Origin: Saprospiraceae bacterium
GTDB taxonomy: Bacteria > Bacteroidota > Bacteroidia > Chitinophagales > Saprospiraceae
Assembly (NCBI GenBank): GCA_023300835.1
Contig: JALZVB010000098.1
Location: forward strand, 1 to 5,237
DNA: 5,237 nucleotides
Direction of reading: 5' to 3'
Shown here: positions 1 through 5,214 of the stretch, piece after piece
Position numbering within the stretch: position 1 is the stretch's first letter
How the letters are laid out: each line of letters opens with the position of its first letter
Notes under the pieces: model-generated
Database searches by the model: none
What the model was told of the DNA's origin: nothing
What the model saw: only the letters and a program-made list of their open reading frames with translations
Position numbers and translations under genes: made by a program

Positions 1-47
1 ACCAAAAATGACTTATCTTACATCTATATCATAAATCGCCATTATAC

Positions 48-590
48 ATGAAAACGGAGGCTAACATAATCAGAAAATGCAAGCAGAATGACCCTTCTGC
101 ACAGAAAGCACTTTATGATAAGTATGCTTCTCTATTCTTTGCTATTGCGCTCAGATACATGAAAAACGAGCAAGATGCCGAAGATGTCATGATTGAAGGT
201 TTCTATAAAATATTCAGCAAAGTCAGCCAATTCAAAGAGGAAGGCAGTTTTGAAGGATGGATGAAACGTATTATTGTTAATCAAGCATTAATGAAACTGC
301 GGTCTAGGAACAACTTGAGCATGCATGTGGACATAGAAACGGCTTATCATGTAAGTGAAGCACCACTAGCCATATCTGACATTAATCATCAAGAATTACT
401 CGGCCTTATTCAAGGTCTACCTGTCGGATATCGAACAATATTCAACATGTATATCATAGAAGGTTACAAGCACAGAGAAATAGCAGAAATCCTAGGCATA
501 AGTATAAATACAAGTAAATCTCAATTGATCTTGGCAAAGAAGAAAATGGCTCATTTTTATAAAAAAAAACATAACCTAAAAGTATCCTAA
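48..590 (+). CDS. RNA polymerase sigma-70 factor, ECF subfamily
   Basis: This 180-residue protein has the two-domain layout and usual length of ECF sigma factors, which direct RNA polymerase to a small regulon when released from an anti-sigma factor. Region 2 spans about residues 20-86: ALYDKYASLFFAIALRYM, then the core-binding DAEDVMIEGFYKIF (43-56) and the -10-recognition stretch FEGWMKRIIVNQALMKLR (68-85). A linker at about 87-112 leads to region 4 (about 115-168), with LPVGYRTIFNMYIIEGY and the helix-turn-helix HREIAEILGISINTSKSQL (142-160) that reads the -35 element. The start at 48 is the only ATG giving a complete region 2, and there is no Shine-Dalgarno sequence, as usual in Bacteroidota. 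The stop overlaps the next start (TAATG at 588-592), so the downstream membrane protein is probably translationally coupled and is the likely anti-sigma factor. The target regulon cannot be told. A run of nine A residues (561-569) lies near the 3' end. Confidence 0.95.
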   Translation: MKTEANIIRKCKQNDPSAQKALYDKYASLFFAIALRYMKNEQDAEDVMIEGFYKIFSKVSQFKEEGSFEGWMKRIIVNQALMKLRSRNNLSMHVDIETAYHVSEAPLAISDINHQELLGLIQGLPVGYRTIFNMYIIEGYKHREIAEILGISINTSKSQLILAKKKMAHFYKKKHNLKVS

Positions 591-940
591 TGACATCTAT
601 CCGTAACGAAGAGCAGATCAGGAATAAGGCTTCAGAAATTAAGGTTAGTCCGCCTGATGCCAGTTGGGCAAAAATCCAAACAAAACTTGCCAATCAAAGT
701 AAAGGTGAGAAAATCAGGTTCTATCGTAAGCTAAAAACATCACTCAATATCGCTGCTAGTATTGCTATAATTGTTGCCGCTGGTTCTGTCATATATTATG
801 AGACGCAGTCTACAGATCTGATCAGTAGAAGGGGAACAATAGCCTCATGGGAAAATCTAGATTACCAAGTAGACGACTATCTCAATATAGAAAATGTGAG
901 GTCATTATCAGAGGCATATAAAAGAGTTAGCTTACAATAA
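590..940 (+). CDS. Small single-pass membrane protein, putative anti-sigma factor
   Basis: The 116-residue product has a charged N-terminal part (1-49), one hydrophobic segment (about 51-70, SLNIAASIAIIVAAGSVIYY) and a short acidic C-terminal part (71-116). The basic stretch before the membrane segment (KGEKIRFYRKLKT, 38-50) predicts a cytoplasmic N terminus and periplasmic C terminus. The N-terminal pattern PPDASWAKIQTKL (21-33), with one Trp followed by an amphipathic Ile/Leu pattern, is what I associate with Bacteroidota proteins encoded just after ECF sigma genes. The start ATG shares one base with the stop of the sigma gene, implying coupled translation and matched amounts of the two proteins. 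I see no zinc-binding HxxxCxxC motif, so it is not a classical ZAS anti-sigma factor. The role is inferred mainly from position and topology. The gene ends 16 bases before the convergent acyltransferase gene. Confidence 0.8.
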   Translation: MTSIRNEEQIRNKASEIKVSPPDASWAKIQTKLANQSKGEKIRFYRKLKTSLNIAASIAIIVAAGSVIYYETQSTDLISRRGTIASWENLDYQVDDYLNIENVRSLSEAYKRVSLQ

Positions 941-956
941 TTAAGAGTGAATAATA

Positions 957-2162
957 TTACTTAAAAGGACTTCTTGCCTCCCAGTTATTCTCCGGTGTTG
1001 TTTTATCAAGAATCATTGGCATGAGCTTATTTATCCAGTTGACATGATACTTAATAGCTACATTCATATCGTGTGGCTCAGCGCCTACAGAACTTTTGAT
1101 TTCCAATGCTGTACGCGATAAGTTAAGATGAGAAACTTTAGAATCTATGGCTTGTTCTATTAGTCTTAGTAAGATATTAAAATAGATCTGATGCCTAGAG
1201 TTCAAACTGACATTGTATCCCAGAAAATGGGCATCACCGAAACTTCCTTCTTTGATAAATGTATAAAATGCGACAAGCTTTCCATCCAAAAACACGGCCG
1301 TAAGAGATAGCTTTTCTTGCAGTGTTTTTTTGAGATTGTAGAAATAGTCTGGATGTAATAGAAACATACTGTAACTGGCTCTATCCGCTGTTGACTTATA
1401 CATAAGATACATCTGTTCATTGTATACGCCAGCTTCTTCTAGCGATAACTCCTTGTATACCAGGCTACTGCCCTTCTTTTTTGTTTTTTTGAATTTTACA
1501 CGATACTTAGATTTGACTTGACTCAGGTAGTCATCATAAGTTCTCCAATCTGGATTGATAGGTACAACCATATCAGGTTGAACTTGAAATACTGTAAAGT
1601 CGGGAGCCGAATAAGTTTCCTTTTTAAGGGAACTGTCTTCTGTATAAAAGTCCTTGAGAAAGACACTTTTTACTTTTCTTTTAAATTTAGCTTTCGCGAA
1701 AGCTTGAATCTTATCGAGACACATGGTCAACATATTATCCTTAGCTTTTTTACTCTCAATATTAAAATGGAATCCAAATTCTCCCGTCAAGAGTACATTA
1801 CCACAGGTCAACATATCATGTTTGACAAGGCTGAATAAAAACTTCAAAATACTTATTCTAGATTTCTCTATTAAAGAATTAGAATGCGCATGCAATCGGT
1901 AATCTTTATTAAGATCTAGTGTCTTATGTTGGCAATAAACGGTTCCAATAGGTTCACCTGATTTATCAGTCACAAGACCATATATATAGCTATAGTCTAA
2001 TGGTCCATAATTTTCTAATAGACTGAGGTAATCATATTGTGTATAAAGATGATTTCTACTAGCAAGATTCCATTTATCTCTGAATTGTATTATAGAATCA
2101 GACATGTGAAATTCATACATTTCATCATTTCCTAAAACCAATTTTTCTGAGACCGAAATCAT
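957..2162 (-). CDS. GNAT/FemAB-like acyltransferase (peptidoglycan-biosynthesis-like N-acyltransferase fold)
   Basis: This 401-residue soluble protein has no signal peptide or membrane segment. It resembles the double-GNAT proteins of the FemAB / 'BioF2-like acetyltransferase' group, which transfer acyl or aminoacyl groups to amines; the substrate here is unknown. The N-terminal half (about 20-180) contains WNLASRNHLYTQYDYLSLLE and PIGTVYCQH, typical of the first, degenerate GNAT lobe. The C-terminal lobe (about 207-365) holds a very basic segment (KSKYRVKFKKTKKKG, 217-231), the acetyl-CoA-fold strands SLTAVFLDGKLVAFYTFI (286-303), the helix NSRHQIYFNILLRLIEQAI, and the conserved-looking HLNLSRTALEIKSSVGAEP. 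It lies 39 bases downstream of the lipoprotein gene on the same strand with no clear promoter between, so the two may be co-transcribed. The start at 2162 is the first ATG; residues M15 and M20 are alternatives. A 16-bp palindrome is embedded at codons for residues 154-158. Confidence 0.8.
   Translation of the reverse strand: MISVSEKLVLGNDEMYEFHMSDSIIQFRDKWNLASRNHLYTQYDYLSLLENYGPLDYSYIYGLVTDKSGEPIGTVYCQHKTLDLNKDYRLHAHSNSLIEKSRISILKFLFSLVKHDMLTCGNVLLTGEFGFHFNIESKKAKDNMLTMCLDKIQAFAKAKFKRKVKSVFLKDFYTEDSSLKKETYSAPDFTVFQVQPDMVVPINPDWRTYDDYLSQVKSKYRVKFKKTKKKGSSLVYKELSLEEAGVYNEQMYLMYKSTADRASYSMFLLHPDYFYNLKKTLQEKLSLTAVFLDGKLVAFYTFIKEGSFGDAHFLGYNVSLNSRHQIYFNILLRLIEQAIDSKVSHLNLSRTALEIKSSVGAEPHDMNVAIKYHVNWINKLMPMILDKTTPENNWEARSPFK
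1689..1704. repeat. 16-bp perfect palindrome AGCTTTCGCGAAAGCT inside the acyltransferase gene
   Basis: The sixteen bases read identically on both strands, centred on CGCG. They encode Ala-Phe-Ala-Lys-Ala (residues 154-158) of the acyltransferase on the minus strand. The GC-containing core stands out in very AT-rich surroundings. From memory, TTTCGCGAAA-type palindromes recur in some marine flavobacterial genomes, which would make this one copy of a highly iterated palindrome. The window contains only this one, so the genome-wide claim cannot be tested here. Confidence 0.8.
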
Positions 2163-2201
2163 TAAGTATATTAAAAAGTAAAAGAGTTATTCAAGAAAAT
2201 A

Positions 2202-2705
2202 TTAATCTATTTCCAACAAAGTCTTATAGGTATTCTTCCAAGTAAAATCATGACATCTATGAGAACCACACTGTGATTTAAACCATTGCTCTACAGTCAC
2301 TTTTAGATTGTTATGTTTGGTTAAGAAGATGTCATAATCCGCAGATAAAGTTGCTTCATTTATTTCATATGGCTTAGATAACACATATTCATATTGTATG
2401 GAGTCTTTCAGAAATGAAAACAAGGCGATCGGCTTTATTGTTACATTTTTACCTGACTTTATCCTTTTTCCGAGTACGACTGTAGGAAGGTCGGCATTGT
2501 TTTCAAGTTGAATATTTCCCACATTAAAAAAGGTAGGTATACCCATATCATTAAATGGTTCAAATACCTCGCCTGCCGAAGTTGTGATTTTAACTTGAAT
2601 ATTTCCTTGTTCGGAAGCAACAATACTGTCGTTTGGTTTATTTACATCATTACAAGCAGATATAACAAGCAGAAAACAACTAAGGTGTATAATAATTCGA
2701 TTCAT
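2202..2705 (-). CDS. Lipoprotein resembling a catalytically degenerate inorganic pyrophosphatase
   Basis: The 167-residue product starts with a lipoprotein signal: MNR, a hydrophobic core IIIHLSCFLLVIS, and a lipobox ending in SAC with the lipidated Cys at residue 18. The mature part has the order of landmarks seen in family I soluble inorganic pyrophosphatases. These are GNIQVKITTSAGE (34-46; compare the family's 'NVVIEIPAG'), FNVGNIQ (60-66; compare 'CNYGYIN'), ENNADLPTVVLG (68-79; compare 'GDGDALDVLVLG'), SGKNVTIKPIALF (84-96; compare 'TGTVVEVTPIGVL'), and a C-terminal helix with VEQWFKS (128-134; compare 'EqWFlnYK'). All metal-binding Asp positions in this alignment are changed, and the segment between the first two landmarks is shortened, so enzymatic activity is not expected. 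Two Cys (136 and 141) in the C-terminal region could form a disulfide. The gene is surely real; the family assignment is by eye and should be held at about 0.55. It is probably an envelope protein, with the acyltransferase gene 39 bases downstream. Confidence 0.85.
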   Translation of the reverse strand: MNRIIIHLSCFLLVISACNDVNKPNDSIVASEQGNIQVKITTSAGEVFEPFNDMGIPTFFNVGNIQLENNADLPTVVLGKRIKSGKNVTIKPIALFSFLKDSIQYEYVLSKPYEINEATLSADYDIFLTKHNNLKVTVEQWFKSQCGSHRCHDFTWKNTYKTLLEID

Positions 2706-2719
2706 AGTCTTAAGTCATT

Positions 2720-2751
2720 CAAACTTAACTGATAATTGACTAAGTATCAAA
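2720..2751 (-). promoter_or_regulatory. Bacteroidota-type promoter for the lipoprotein gene
   Basis: On the minus strand, TTTG (2751-2748) is followed after 20 bases by TAAGTTTG (2727-2720), a full match to the -33 TTTG / -7 TAnnTTTG pattern of the Bacteroidota housekeeping sigma factor. The -7 element ends 14 bases before the lipoprotein start at 2705, implying a very short leader. The -33 element overlaps the inverted repeat TTGA-N7-TCAA (2736-2750), so a bound repressor could block it. Transcription may continue into the acyltransferase gene. Confidence 0.55.
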
Positions 2752-2794
2752 CTAATGTCCATCGGATTGTCTTTGTTGAAACAGATAGTATCAA
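2736..2794. repeat. Two spaced TTGA...AGTATCAA inverted-repeat sites in a divergent intergenic region
   Basis: The 151-bp gap between the lipoprotein gene and the divergent arsS unit holds two related sites. One is TTGA (2736-2739) with AGTATCAA (2743-2750). The other is TTGA (2776-2779) with AGTATCAA (2787-2794). The 8-base arm is repeated exactly, 44 bases apart, close to four helical turns. They could be operators shared by the divergent units, but the arms are only four bases long and the region is AT-rich, so this is tentative. I found no convincing TAnnTTTG promoter for the rightward genes; the nearest is TACCTTTA at 2822-2829. Confidence 0.3.
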
Positions 2795-2856
2795 TTATAG
2801 GATGTACCGTTTTAATAAAATTACCTTTACAGTTCACAATACATTGACATTTAAGC

Positions 2857-3192
2857 ATGAGCGATAGTTATTTCAACCCAGAGGACCTCAAGAAATTTAA
2901 AGATATTACAGAATTTCAAGAAGAATATGGCAACAAATTCTTTGATTGGTATGGTACTGTTATGCAAGAAGGAGCACTTACAGCAAGGGAGAAATCACTG
3001 ATAGCATTAGCTGTTGCACATGCTATTCATTGTCCATATTGTGTTGACGCCTATACTTCTACTTGCCTGCAAAAGGGTGCTGATGAGGAGCAAATGATGG
3101 AAGCCGTGCATGTAGCTGCAGCCATAAAAAGTGGAGCAACACTTGTAAATAGTGTTCAGATGATGAATCAAATCAAGAAAAAATTAATGTAA
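2857..3192 (+). CDS. Arsenosugar-associated peroxidase-like protein (carboxymuconolactone decarboxylase/AhpD-like)
   Basis: This 111-residue all-helical protein fits the AhpD/CMD family, of which AhpD members use a CxxC pair as a thiol peroxidase or reductase. The core is LTAREKSLIALAVAHAIH (41-58), followed by CPYC (59-62) and VDAYTSTCLQKGADEEQMMEAVHVAAAIKSGATLVNS. Helices after the CxxC carry the usual 'G-A-(S/T/D)-xEE-hxEAv' pattern. Compared with AhpD, the His four residues after the second Cys is Tyr66, and the Glu normally 12 residues before the first Cys is Ser47, while Glu45 and His58 are nearby. The proton-relay geometry is therefore not the AhpD one. Its stop is three bases before the arsS start, so the two are almost certainly one operon. 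Proteins of this subfamily are named for repeated occurrence beside arsS. A redox role in handling arsenic thiol chemistry is plausible but unproven. The start at 2857 is the only sensible ATG. Confidence 0.88.
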   Translation: MSDSYFNPEDLKKFKDITEFQEEYGNKFFDWYGTVMQEGALTAREKSLIALAVAHAIHCPYCVDAYTSTCLQKGADEEQMMEAVHVAAAIKSGATLVNSVQMMNQIKKKLM

Positions 3193-3195
3193 TCA

Positions 3196-4269
3196 ATGGC
3201 AATTAAGCAAAAAACTAAAAGTCTAAAAGCCAGAGGGAGTCAACTCTCTAATACTTTTTTTCAACTAGACGTTCTTTCTAACCATGAGGCGCTTCTGGGG
3301 GATATTCCTGTTTTTGGAGATAAATTGATCGAAAACGGTTACCCACAAGGTATAAAACCTAGTCCCGTAGAGATCTTCCAACTCAACATAGGTAAGTTAT
3401 GTAATCAGACTTGTGCACATTGTCATGTAGATGCAGGTCCTGATAAGAAGGAAGAAAATATGGATAAATCGACTCTAGAACGTTGTCTAGAGATCATAGT
3501 TGAACATAACATCCCTAAAGTAGATATCACAGGTGGCGCTCCAGAGATGAATCCACATTTTAGATGGTTTGTGGAAGAATGCTATAAACATGGTAAACAA
3601 GTTATGGTAAGATGTAATCTTACCATAATCATGGCTAATAAGAAATATGCCGATCTACCCCAGTTTTTTAAGGATAATAATGTTCACGTAATTTCTTCGT
3701 TACCTTATTTCACCAAAACAAGAACGGATTCTCAACGTGGGGATGGTGTCTTTAATGATTCTATCAAAGCCTTGCAACTGCTGAATGAAGTAGGATATGG
3801 TCAAGAAGGCTCAGATCTATTACTTGATCTTGTGTATAATCCATCAGGGGCATTTCTTCCTGGTCCTCAAGCTGAACTAGAGGCAGAATTCAAGAGGCAG
3901 CTTATTAAGAGATATAATATAACATTTAACAACTTATTTGCAATTACTAATCTACCCGTGAGTCGTTTCTTAGATTATCTCATTGAGTCTAAAAACTATA
4001 AGACTTACATGGACGAACTTGTAAACGCTTACAACCCTGAAACATTACCTGGGTTGATGTGTCGTAATACATTATCTGTAAGTTGGGAGGGATATATATA
4101 TGATTGTGATTTTAATCAAATGTTAGACCTTAAAGTAGCTGTCACCAATCAGCATATAGATAATATAGATATGGATCAGCTTTATGCTAGAACTATTGTA
4201 ACTAATCAGCATTGTTACGGTTGTACCGCAGGTGGTGGCAGTAGTTGTGGAGGTGAAATATCCAATTAA
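3196..4269 (+). CDS. arsS: Arsenosugar biosynthesis radical SAM protein ArsS
   Basis: This 357-residue cytosolic enzyme has a radical SAM core with the [4Fe-4S] ligands C69, C73 and C76 in CNQTCAHC, followed by HVDAGP. A glycine-rich SAM-binding strand ITGGAPEMN (111-119) lies downstream, and VRCNLTII (138-145) is a further family-like stretch. The C-terminal Cys-rich domain (DUF3641 type) carries C289 (LMCR), C304 (YDCDFNQ), C340 and C343 (CYGC), and C351 in GGGSSCGG, likely ligands of an auxiliary cluster. ArsS is known to join the 5'-deoxyadenosyl radical of SAM to dimethylarsinous acid, giving 5'-deoxy-5'-dimethylarsinoyl-adenosine, the precursor of oxo-arsenosugars. Some relatives are selenoproteins with Sec near the C terminus; this one is all Cys, with no in-frame TGA. 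Length is as expected for the family. It follows the CMD-like gene by three bases. No arsM is in the window, so the dimethylarsenic substrate must come from elsewhere. A perfect hairpin overlaps codons 136-144. Confidence 0.95.
   Translation: MAIKQKTKSLKARGSQLSNTFFQLDVLSNHEALLGDIPVFGDKLIENGYPQGIKPSPVEIFQLNIGKLCNQTCAHCHVDAGPDKKEENMDKSTLERCLEIIVEHNIPKVDITGGAPEMNPHFRWFVEECYKHGKQVMVRCNLTIIMANKKYADLPQFFKDNNVHVISSLPYFTKTRTDSQRGDGVFNDSIKALQLLNEVGYGQEGSDLLLDLVYNPSGAFLPGPQAELEAEFKRQLIKRYNITFNNLFAITNLPVSRFLDYLIESKNYKTYMDELVNAYNPETLPGLMCRNTLSVSWEGYIYDCDFNQMLDLKVAVTNQHIDNIDMDQLYARTIVTNQHCYGCTAGGGSSCGGEISN
3602..3628. repeat. 12-bp perfect inverted repeat with a 3-base loop inside arsS
   Basis: TTATGGTAAGAT (3602-3613) is followed by the loop GTA (3614-3616) and its exact reverse complement ATCTTACCATAA (3617-3628). 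In RNA, the flanking G3601 and U3629 could add a wobble pair. The hairpin covers the codons for VMVRCNLTI (residues 136-144) of ArsS. There is no U tract after it, so it does not look like an intrinsic terminator on the plus strand. It may be a coincidence of codon choice, an mRNA structure, or the product of a palindrome-correcting template switch. Confidence 0.85.
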
Positions 4270-4343
4270 TTCATCTAATGGGCTACAAATGCTCACTCAA
4301 ATAGCATAAATATAATACAGAATTTTATTTGAATTTGAATCGT

Positions 4344-4351
4344 TACTTTTG
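4344..4351 (+). promoter_or_regulatory. Bacteroidota -7 promoter element (TACTTTTG) upstream of the DUF6438 gene
   Basis: TACTTTTG matches TAnnTTTG exactly and lies 41 bases before the start codon at 4393. TTTG occurs upstream at 4328-4331 and 4334-4337, but the gaps of 12 and 6 bases are shorter than the usual spacing of about 17-21, so the -33 element is weak or absent. The 123-bp gap between arsS and this gene shows no clear terminator hairpin with a T tract. The lipoprotein gene is probably transcribed separately from arsS, with possible read-through. Confidence 0.4.
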
Positions 4352-4392
4352 TGGTCGTTTCTAGGCAATCACTGCGTAAAACTTAATTTCAA

Positions 4393-4959
4393 ATGAAAAA
4401 CATACTTTTTATAGTATTCGTTCTGTTTTTTGTGGCTTGTAAATCTACTAAGCCAACAACAGAAAGTGCTGACTCATCCTCTGAACATGCGCTAAATCCA
4501 GAAGACGTCGTTTTTAAGATAAAAAAAGGCGGATGTTTTGGCACCTGCCCTGTCTACACCTTGAGAATATATAAAAACGCTTATGCAGCGCTTGTAAGCG
4601 AAAAGAATCTCCCGCATACAGGAACATTAGGGAAACAACTTACAAAAGAGACATACTCAGAGTTAAAAAATGCTTTTGAGGAGAATAAATTCATGTCATT
4701 TGATGATGCTTATGAAAGCAATATTCCAGATTTACCATTGATTAAAATATCTTATTCTAAAAATGGTACTGTAAAAACAGTGTCCGGAAAAAGAGAGCGA
4801 CCACCTGCTATACATAAACTGCAATTTCTATTAGAAAACATAGCTGAAAATAGCGAAGGCTGGACAGTTATAGAAAGCGATAACTTGAGTACTGAATACA
4901 ATGGACCTCAATATGATAAATCTAAGGTTATTGTCACAATAGCCGCTGTGCATCAATAA
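4393..4959 (+). pseudogene. DUF6438 domain lipoprotein, C-terminal part lost to a frameshift
   Basis: The reading frame gives 188 residues. It starts with a lipoprotein signal MKNILFIVFVLFFVAC (lipidated Cys16), followed by a Ser/Thr-rich linker (17-35). The DUF6438 domain (about 37-150) is recognisable by GGCFGTCPVYTLRIY (46-60, Cys48 and Cys52), a central IPDLPLIKISY (111-121) and the ending NSEGWTVI (153-160). The function of this domain is unknown. After SKVIVTI (177-183) the protein stops within a few residues at 4957-4959. The coding-like continuation lies in the -1 frame (4950-5141; listed separately), so the intact protein would be near 250 residues and the locus spans 4393-5141. A one-base loss between about 4926 and 4958 explains this. 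The complete signal and DUF6438 domain mean the shorter product could still be made and function, so 'truncated gene' is as fair a label as 'pseudogene'. Confidence 0.75.
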
Positions 4960-5141
4960 GAGGATGGTATGATGAAGTGAAAAATAAATATAGCGTCCAA
5001 TTATTGAAAAGATTGAGTAACAATGACGACACATGGCTTATCACCTATGATACGATGGATATTACGCCAGAAGAATTCTTGGAAGCACTTAATAATGATC
5101 CAACTGTAAGCTCAGCAGAATTCCAGGTAGTACAAAAATAA
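4950..5141 (+). pseudogene. Out-of-frame C-terminal remnant of the DUF6438 lipoprotein
   Basis: In the -1 frame relative to the preceding gene, 63 sense codons run to a TAA at 5139-5141. The translation begins ASIRGWYDEVKNKYSVQLLK and ends SSAEFQVVQK, with TWLITYDTMDITPEEFLEAL in between. It has normal protein composition and the pattern of a small alpha/beta domain: a helix, a strand 'TWLITYDT', a helix 'TPEEFLEALNND', and a strand 'VSSAEFQVV'. This resembles the propeptide-like or ACT-like tail that I recall in longer flavobacterial DUF6438 proteins. The frame is open back to 4926. There is no ATG before 5064 and no good initiation context, so it is probably not a separate gene. It is best read as the severed end of the gene starting at 4393. 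Confidence 0.7.
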
Positions 5142-5182
5142 GGAAGCATTTGACTTAATAAATTCACGTTAAACCCTGTACC

Positions 5183-5214
5183 TACACGTAACTTAAAAGT
5201 TATAGAAACGTGTA
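5183..5214. repeat. Nested inverted repeats in the right-edge intergenic region
   Basis: The outer arms TACACGT (5183-5189) and ACGTGTA (5208-5214) are exact reverse complements. Inside, TAACTT (5189-5194) and AAGTTA (5197-5202) form a second perfect inverted repeat with a 2-base loop. ACGT also occurs at 5166-5169, giving three copies at intervals of 20 and 22 bases, about two helical turns each. There is no T tract, so it is more like a protein-binding region than a terminator. The 96-base tail (5142-5237) holds no coding signal apart from an ATG at its last three bases, which may open the next gene. Confidence 0.5.

Noticed and set aside
561..590. A9 run at the end of the sigma gene as a slippage site that could fuse it to the next gene
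   Set aside because: A -1 slip enters the downstream gene's frame but meets TAA at 572-574 at once, and the other shift stops at 577-579. Slippage would only trim a few C-terminal residues.
454..693. Minus-strand 79-codon open frame
   Set aside because: It lies over the sigma and anti-sigma genes, has no family-like motifs, and is the antisense shadow of better-supported proteins.
1202..1420. Minus-strand 72-codon frame within the acyltransferase gene
   Set aside because: Same-strand alternate frame of a complete, recognisable protein; composition is not protein-like.
1518..1838. Plus-strand 106-codon open frame
   Set aside because: Antisense to the acyltransferase gene; no recognisable domain.
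2508..2732. Plus-strand 74-codon open frame
   Set aside because: Antisense to the lipoprotein gene and its promoter; no supporting features.
3473..3492. Inverted repeat CTCTAGA / TCTAGAG inside arsS
   Set aside because: Seven-base arms with a 6-base loop are expected occasionally by chance in several kilobases, and no functional context is visible.
4289..4307. ATGCT / AGCAT stem after arsS as a terminator
   Set aside because: Only five base pairs with a 9-base loop and no T tract; too weak to call.
4941..4960. Programmed -1 frameshift joining the two parts of the DUF6438 gene
   Set aside because: No slippery heptamer and no strong downstream stem; re-pairing of tRNAs at CAT-CAA-TAA would be poor. 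A mutation or sequencing error is simpler.
4831..5034. Minus-strand 67-codon open frame over the frameshift
   Set aside because: It is the reverse of the DUF6438 coding sequence, and the plus-strand reading on both sides of the shift is much more protein-like.
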